Positions 58,481 to 64,000 of a DNA stretch of 64,000 bases are shown here, piece by piece. A program made the position numbers and the translations under genes. Each line of letters opens with the position of its first letter. The first letter of the stretch is position 1. The notes under the pieces are model-generated. The model had not been told where the DNA came from, did no database searches, and saw only the letters and a list, made by a program, of their open reading frames with translations. The DNA is from Enterococcus mundtii (lineage in GTDB: Bacteria > Bacillota > Bacilli > Lactobacillales > Enterococcaceae), in contig NZ_AP019810.1 of the NCBI RefSeq assembly GCF_013394305.1, positions 2,370,001 through 2,434,000 on the forward strand. Reading direction: 5' to 3'.

Positions 58481-60160
58481 TTAGTTTTGATCCGGTGTCA
58501 TCACCATAGGGATGATCATTGGATGTCTTTCTGTACGATCGAACAAGTAAGGTTGTAATGCACCGACCATCGCTTCTTTTAATTTATGCTCCGAACAGTC
58601 GGGGGCATTTAGCACATCACGCAATGCGTGGAACAAAATACGTTGTGCTTCATTGATCATATCCCCTGATTCACGCATATAGACGAAGCCACGAGAAAGG
58701 ATATCTGGTCCAGCTAGAATCTCTTTTTTCTTGATATCGACAGTTGTCACTGCAAGAACGAGTCCTTCTTCTGAAAGTAAATGACGATCTCGTAAAACAA
58801 CATTACCGATATCACCGATTCCACTGCCATCGATATAGACATCGCCAGCGACGAATTTTCCAGCTAAACGAGCAGAATCACTTGTTAATGCTAATACATC
58901 ACCGTTTTCCATGATAAAACAATTCTCAGCTGGTACACCTGTGTCTTGTGCAAGAGAGGCATGGATCTTCAACATCCGAAACTCACCATGCACCGGTACA
59001 AAATATTTTGGCTTCATCAAGCGAAGCATCAATTTTTGTTCTTCTTGACCACCGTGGCCAGATGTATGGATATTATTGATTTTTCCATGGATCACTTCAG
59101 CGCCAGCTTCAGACAACAAGTTGATCAAATGGTTCACACTTGTTGTATTCCCTGGGATCGGTGAGCTAGAAAAAATCACTGTATCATCTGGTTGGATTTG
59201 GATTTGACGGTGGGTACCATTCGCAATGCGGCTCAATGCAGCCATTGGTTCACCTTGCGAACCTGTACATAGGATCATTGTTTCATTTGCAGGCAAACGA
59301 TTGATTTCATGCGCATCGACAAAGGTACCGTCAGGCACTTTGATGTAGCCGAGACGTTGTCCGTTGACGATCGCATTTTCCATACTACGCCCGAAAACAG
59401 CAATTTTTCTACCCGTTGCTACAGCGGCTTCCGCTGCTTGTTGTAGACGGAAGATATTAGAAGCAAAGCTGGCAAAAATGATCCGACCTTCGATTTTCTC
59501 AAATATTTTCAAAATAGAAAGGCCAATCGTTTTTTCTGATTTCGTAAACGTTGGAATCTCTGCATTGGTACTATCTGAAAGGAGGCAAAGAACGCCTTCT
59601 TCTCCGATACGAGCCATTTTATGCAAATTTGCTGGTTCTCCTACAGGTGTAAAATCGAACTTGAAATCTCCAGTAGCCACGATGTTACCAGAAGGTGTTT
59701 TGACAACCACACCTAAAGCATCCGGAATACTATGGGTCGTTCGGAAAAAGCTGACGGATGTTTTTCTGAAACGGATCACAGTGTCTTCATTGATTTCATT
59801 TAGCACAGCGTCACGAAGTAAGCCATGTTCGTCCAGTTTATTTGTGATCAAAGCTAAAGCTAGAGGGCCAGCGTAGATCGGGATATTTGCTTGCTTTAAT
59901 AAGTAAGGTATCCCACCAATATGGTCTTCGTGTCCATGAGTGATCACTAAAGCTTTGATTTTGTGTATGTTTTGTACGATATAGTTGTAATCAGGAATGA
60001 CGTAGTCAATGCCAAGCAGTTCATCTTCTGGAAACTTGATTCCAGCGTCGATGATAATGATTTCATCTTGGAATTGTACCCCATACGTATTTTTCCCGAT
60101 TTCACCTAATCCACCAATCGCAAAGACGCCTGTCTCATTATTTTTGATGGAAAGTTTCAT
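58481..60160 (-). CDS. rnjA: Ribonuclease J1
   Basis: RNase J is a metallo-beta-lactamase/beta-CASP nuclease with 5' exonuclease and endonuclease activity central to mRNA decay and rRNA maturation. The 559-residue protein has the zinc motif [14 protein letters not shown] (about residues 72-85), the beta-CASP block and the C-terminal [10 protein letters not shown] (about residue 368). GGAG precedes ATG 60160. It lies one base after rpoY, so both are one operon. Confidence 0.97.
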   Translation of the reverse strand: MKLSIKNNETGVFAIGGLGEIGKNTYGVQFQDEIIIIDAGIKFPEDELLGIDYVIPDYNYIVQNIHKIKALVITHGHEDHIGGIPYLLKQANIPIYAGPLALALITNKLDEHGLLRDAVLNEINEDTVIRFRKTSVSFFRTTHSIPDALGVVVKTPSGNIVATGDFKFDFTPVGEPANLHKMARIGEEGVLCLLSDSTNAEIPTFTKSEKTIGLSILKIFEKIEGRIIFASFASNIFRLQQAAEAAVATGRKIAVFGRSMENAIVNGQRLGYIKVPDGTFVDAHEINRLPANETMILCTGSQGEPMAALSRIANGTHRQIQIQPDDTVIFSSSPIPGNTTSVNHLINLLSEAGAEVIHGKINNIHTSGHGGQEEQKLMLRLMKPKYFVPVHGEFRMLKIHASLAQDTGVPAENCFIMENGDVLALTSDSARLAGKFVAGDVYIDGSGIGDIGNVVLRDRHLLSEEGLVLAVTTVDIKKKEILAGPDILSRGFVYMRESGDMINEAQRILFHALRDVLNAPDCSEHKLKEAMVGALQPYLFDRTERHPMIIPMVMTPDQN

Positions 60161-60161
60161 C

Positions 60162-60374
60162 TTAAAACTCCACTAATGTGAATGCTGGGTTTTCTTTTTC
60201 GTATTCTAGATGATTACCTTCTAGAAGTTGTACGAATTCGATATTGTATGGGGTATTTTCTTCCACTCGTTGGCGTGCTTCAACATCGCTGTTTGCTTCG
60301 ATGTATAGCGATTGTGTTTCTTCACGTTTTGGGTTACGGATTTTTGACTCTTGATAATAAACTTTGTAAATCAT
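60162..60374 (-). CDS. rpoY: RNA polymerase epsilon subunit
   Basis: The 70-residue protein ([19 protein letters not shown]...) is the small DUF1447/epsilon subunit found next to rnjA across Firmicutes. It binds RNA polymerase near the active-site side of the beta' jaw. AAAGGAGA precedes ATG 60374. Confidence 0.95.
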   Translation of the reverse strand: MIYKVYYQESKIRNPKREETQSLYIEANSDVEARQRVEENTPYNIEFVQLLEGNHLEYEKENPAFTLVEF

Positions 60375-60758
60375 GGTTTATGTCTCCTTTATCTGCTTAA
60401 AGCAGTAATTTAGCGTATTTTTTGGACAACACAAAACGAGGGGACAAGCCACCTGTGTTTTTTTATACTTTAAGAAAAATACTTGATTCTCCTTAAAGAG
60501 ACAAGCCTCGCATTTGCTTATCCAATTGGAATATTTTTTACTCGGATCCTCTGTATGAAACATACAATAGTTAATTGCTATTCTAGCATAAATCAAGAGA
60601 TAAGTATAGAAAACGGTCACTGTAAAATGAAAAAACGTACGAAGAGAAAATATTTTTCAGAAAAATTTCTTTTTAAAAAATGTAGTGTTCTATAAAGTAG
60701 TAGATTGTGCTACTATTGAAAGTAATGGCAAGATAGAATATTTAAAGGAGATGATAAA
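60375..60758. other. Divergent intergenic region between rpoY-rnjA and the ABC exporter
   Basis: 384 bp without a gene. Leftward it holds an extended -10 element (TATGCTAGAAT on the minus strand) that would give rpoY-rnjA a leader near 200 nt. Rightward it holds TAGTAG-ATTGTG-CTACTA (60698-60715), a perfect 6-6-6 inverted repeat 45 bp before the exporter start, a possible operator. Confidence 0.5.
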
Positions 60759-62489
60759 GTGAAGTTAATGTGGCATTACACCATGCGCTACAAAAAATAT
60801 TTGGTGTTGAATTTTATTTGTGTGTTCGGCTTTATTCTGATCGAACTAGGTCTACCAACTATTTTAGCACGCATGATCGATGTTGGAATCCTCAACGATG
60901 ATTTTGACTATGTGAAACAACAAGGACTATTGATGATCGTGATCACTGTGATCGGGATCATAATGAATATATTTTTAGGTTATTTTGGGTCAAGGATCAC
61001 GACGAATATCGTTGCAGACATTCGTGATGATCTGTTCAAACATATCCAAACGTATTCACATCAAGAGTATGAAACACTAGGCGTATCATCATTGATCACT
61101 CGTACGACCAATGATGCGTATCAAATCATGTTGTTTCTACAAAATATTTTAAGAATCGGTTTTATGGCACCGATGATGTTTGTTGTTAGTTTGTATATGG
61201 TTATGCGAACAAGTCCATCTCTTGGTTTATACGTGATTGGTGCATTACCATTCTTATTATTAGCTGTTGTTGGGATTGCTAAATTTTCTGAACCTTTATC
61301 AAAAATCCAACAAAAGAATTTAGACAGAATCAATAGTATCTTACGTGAAAACCTATCAGGTCTACGCGTTATCCGCGCGTTTGTAAATGAAAAATTCGAA
61401 GAAAAAAGATTTGAAAAAGTCAACGAGAACTATGCTTCAAGTTCTAAAAGTCTCTTTCGCTTAATGGCAGTTGCCCAACCTGGCTTTTTCTTTTTATTCA
61501 ATATCGTGATGATTTTGATTATTTGGAGTGGCACGCTACAAATTGCAGATGGACAGTTGCAAGTAGGGAATCTAATTGCTTTTATTGAATATATTTTCCA
61601 CGCGTTGTTTTCATTTATGTTGTTTGCGAGTGTGTTTATGATGTATCCGCGAGCAGCAGTCTCTGCTAGTCGTATCCAAGAAGCTTTAAATGCTACGCCT
61701 GCTATTGTTGAAGATCCAAATGGCATAGCGGAAACAAAAACGAAAGGCTACATTGAATTTAAAAATGTGACCTTCGCTTACCCTGGACATTCGCAAGAAC
61801 CAGTGATCCGTAACGTCAGCTTTACTGCTTCACCTGGCGAAACAGTGGCATTTATTGGTAGTACAGGTAGTGGGAAGTCTACATTGATCCAATTGATTCC
61901 ACGTTTTTATGATGTTACTCATGGTGAGATCCTGATTGACGGTGTAGATGTGCGTAAGTACAAGTTGAGTAAACTAAGACAAAAAATCGGGTTTATTCCA
62001 CAGAAAGCACTATTGTTTACTGGGACGATCGCTGAAAACTTGAGATACGGAAAAGAAGATGCAACGCAAGAGGAAATGGAACGTGCGGCTGATATTGCGC
62101 AGGCGACTGATTTTATTTCTAAAAAAGCGGACGGTTATGATGAACATCTTTCTGAAGGTGGCGCAAACTTCTCAGGTGGGCAGAAACAAAGGTTAGCCAT
62201 TGCTCGGGCAATCATCCGCCGACCAGAAATCTATATTTTCGATGATAGTTTTTCAGCACTTGATTATCAAACGGATGCAAAACTTCGTGCAAGATTGAAA
62301 AAAGAAACAACTGAATCAACCGTATTGATTGTTGCCCAACGTGTGGGTACTATCATGCACGCCGATAAGATCATCGTATTAAATGAAGGAGAAGTAGTAG
62401 GTATGGGCACGCATCGTGAACTACTAGAAAATTGTCCGATTTATTACGACATTGCCGCTTCTCAATTATCGAAGGAGGAACTAGCATGA
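60759..62489 (+). CDS. ABC multidrug exporter half, first subunit (EfrA/BmrC-like)
   Basis: The 576-residue protein has six membrane helices (residues 15-300) fused to an ATPase domain. Walker A is FIGSTGSGKST, the signature is FSGGQKQ, and Walker B reads FDDSFSALD: Asp replaces the catalytic Glu. That substitution marks the degenerate partner of heterodimeric exporters such as EfrAB, LmrCD and BmrCD. AAAGGAG precedes ATG/GTG context at 60759. The second gene overlaps by 4 bp. Confidence 0.88.
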   Translation: MKLMWHYTMRYKKYLVLNFICVFGFILIELGLPTILARMIDVGILNDDFDYVKQQGLLMIVITVIGIIMNIFLGYFGSRITTNIVADIRDDLFKHIQTYSHQEYETLGVSSLITRTTNDAYQIMLFLQNILRIGFMAPMMFVVSLYMVMRTSPSLGLYVIGALPFLLLAVVGIAKFSEPLSKIQQKNLDRINSILRENLSGLRVIRAFVNEKFEEKRFEKVNENYASSSKSLFRLMAVAQPGFFFLFNIVMILIIWSGTLQIADGQLQVGNLIAFIEYIFHALFSFMLFASVFMMYPRAAVSASRIQEALNATPAIVEDPNGIAETKTKGYIEFKNVTFAYPGHSQEPVIRNVSFTASPGETVAFIGSTGSGKSTLIQLIPRFYDVTHGEILIDGVDVRKYKLSKLRQKIGFIPQKALLFTGTIAENLRYGKEDATQEEMERAADIAQATDFISKKADGYDEHLSEGGANFSGGQKQRLAIARAIIRRPEIYIFDDSFSALDYQTDAKLRARLKKETTESTVLIVAQRVGTIMHADKIIVLNEGEVVGMGTHRELLENCPIYYDIAASQLSKEELA

Positions 62490-64000
62490 AAAAAACCTTC
62501 GCTTCTTTTAAACGTTTAGCTCGCTATATCCGTCCTTACCGATTGACGTTTATCTTAGTGCTACTATTTACATTTTTAACGGTGGCTTTCAATGCGGCAT
62601 TGCCTTATGTCGTCGGGCTTCCAACAACAGAAATCAGCAAAAATCTAGTGAATAATGAGGCAATCAATTTTTCTTATATCATCAACTGTTTGATTTGGAT
62701 CGCGGTGGTTGGTACCGGTTATAGTATTTCTCAATTGCTTTCTGGGGTATTGATGACAAATGTTGTTCAGAGTGCCATGAAAGACTTGCGTAGAGATATT
62801 GAAGAAAAAATCAATCGTTTGCCGGTTTCTTATTTCGATAAAAATCAACAAGGAAATATTTTATCTCGTGTAACGAATGATGTAGATGCAGTTAGTGGCG
62901 CCTTGCAACAAGCCTTTATCGGTATTGTCAATGCTATTTTGGGCATCACGATGGCAGCAGCGATGATGTTTTATATCCAACCGGTCATGGCGTTGATTTC
63001 AATGATCATGATTCCAGCGTCAATTTGGATATCTAAACGAGTGATCAATGCTTCTCAAAAATATTTCCAAGAAATGCAAAATTCTTTAGGTGAATTAAAT
63101 GGCTATGTTCAGGAAAACATGACTGGATTCAGTGTGTTAAAAGTATACGGTCGTGAGAAAGAAACATTTGAAGGATTTCATAAGGTCAACCATAGCTTGA
63201 AACATTTTGGGTTTCGAGCAGCCTTTATTTCTGGATTGATGATGCCGTTAGTACAATTAACTGCCTACGCTACGTATATCGGTATGGCAGTTTTAGGAAG
63301 CTTTTATGTAATTTCTGGAGTCATTGTGGTTGGGCAATTACAAGCCTTTATCCAATATATTTGGCAAATCAGCCAACCAATGGGTAATGTGACGCAATTA
63401 TCCTCCGTATTGCAAAGTGCATCCGCAGCCACGAAACGGGTATTTGAGATTTTAGATGAACCTGAGGAAAAAGAAAACAAGACCGATGTTCCTTTGCCAG
63501 AAACGATCCATGGAAATGTTTCGTTTGAACATGTCGATTTTGCTTATGATCCGAAGAAACCTTTGATCCAAGACTTGAACTTTGAGGTGAAAGCTGGACA
63601 AATGGTGGCAGTTGTCGGACCGACGGGCGCTGGGAAAACAACATTGATCAACTTATTGATGCGTTTTTATGATGTGACGCATGGCGCGATCAAAATTGAT
63701 GGTATTGATACGAAAGCGATGAGCCGAAGTGATGTTCGTTCCATGTTTGGGATGGTACTGCAAGATGCTTGGTTGTACGAGGGAACGATTGCCGACAACA
63801 TTCGTTTTGGTAAATTAGATGCAACGGATTATGAGATCGTTGATGCAGCGAAAACAGCGAATGTCGATCATTTTATCCGAACGATGCCTGATGGTTATGA
63901 AATGGAGATCAATTCAGAAGGAGATAATGTCTCGTTGGGACAAAAACAATTGCTGACGATTGCTCGTGCGGTTGTTTCCGATCCGAAGATATTGATTCTG
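62486..64000 (+). CDS. ABC multidrug exporter half, second subunit (partial)
   Basis: ATG 62486 (GAAGGAGGA upstream) starts a second exporter half of the same build, cut by the window end after about 505 codons. Walker A is GPTGAGKTT and the Q-loop is VLQDAWLYEG; the signature reads VSLGQKQ rather than LSGGQ. The Walker B strand has just begun (ILIL) at the edge. With the first subunit it forms one weak and one full ATP site. Confidence 0.88.
   Translation, partial: MKKTFASFKRLARYIRPYRLTFILVLLFTFLTVAFNAALPYVVGLPTTEISKNLVNNEAINFSYIINCLIWIAVVGTGYSISQLLSGVLMTNVVQSAMKDLRRDIEEKINRLPVSYFDKNQQGNILSRVTNDVDAVSGALQQAFIGIVNAILGITMAAAMMFYIQPVMALISMIMIPASIWISKRVINASQKYFQEMQNSLGELNGYVQENMTGFSVLKVYGREKETFEGFHKVNHSLKHFGFRAAFISGLMMPLVQLTAYATYIGMAVLGSFYVISGVIVVGQLQAFIQYIWQISQPMGNVTQLSSVLQSASAATKRVFEILDEPEEKENKTDVPLPETIHGNVSFEHVDFAYDPKKPLIQDLNFEVKAGQMVAVVGPTGAGKTTLINLLMRFYDVTHGAIKIDGIDTKAMSRSDVRSMFGMVLQDAWLYEGTIADNIRFGKLDATDYEIVDAAKTANVDHFIRTMPDGYEMEINSEGDNVSLGQKQLLTIARAVVSDPKILIL

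Overview
The window is low-GC Gram-positive chromosome, most likely Enterococcus (faecium/hirae/mundtii side of the genus). This is inferred from gene content: EzrA, Rex, RpoY next to RNase J, an EfrAB-like ABC pair, and a prophage with an ArpU-type late regulator. No species assignment was computed. The chromosome is interrupted by one complete prophage of about 39.2 kb (about 18393-57564).

Left chromosomal arm (1-18392): tRNA-Thr and tRNA-Asn, then pepC, a fructosamine-kinase-family gene, an acyl-ACP thioesterase, ansA (minus strand), a DUF72 gene, a Cof-type HAD phosphatase, a MazG-like pyrophosphohydrolase, ezrA, a cysteine desulfurase with thiI (tRNA 4-thiouridine), rex, a T-box-controlled valS, folC, a second HAD phosphatase, and the 5' part of radC. 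Right arm (57563-64000): the 3' part of radC, a cold-shock gene, rnjA and rpoY (minus strand), and a heterodimeric ABC exporter whose second gene runs off the window.

The prophage sits inside radC. Its large serine integrase lies next to attL, and the shared core seen at the two ends is only AC. Joining the ends restores the radC frame, but the 5' half also carries an in-frame TAA, so radC is broken twice. Prophage layout: integrase, lipoprotein, an Fst/par type I toxin-antitoxin locus, CI and Cro with three 15-bp operators (one inside cro), an early region (Rha antirepressor, Sak3 annealing protein, HNH nuclease, replication initiator, MazG, YopX, methyltransferase and many small genes), a DnaA-box cluster, ArpU, a late control region, packaging, head, tail and baseplate genes, holin/endolysin, and a terminal accessory region. 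Three minus-strand genes interrupt the rightward early operon.

The most unusual material is non-coding. (1) Between the last prophage gene and attR (56620-57525) there are seven promoter-plus-hairpin units of two types: five of type B, with a nearly invariant promoter, a variable insert of about 30 nt and a conserved hairpin; and two of type A, with covarying long stems around a conserved inner hairpin. They are partly arranged as a duplicated A-B-B cassette. (2) Upstream of the scaffold gene (40054-40163) four small hairpins present the same GCGTAA-type loop at 31, 31 and 30 nt spacing. (3) Between arpU and the small terminase gene there are three 11-bp direct repeats, a promoter, a 24-bp-arm hairpin and two tandem terminators. 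(4) A family of two-hairpin palindromic elements lies between chromosomal genes on both sides of the prophage.
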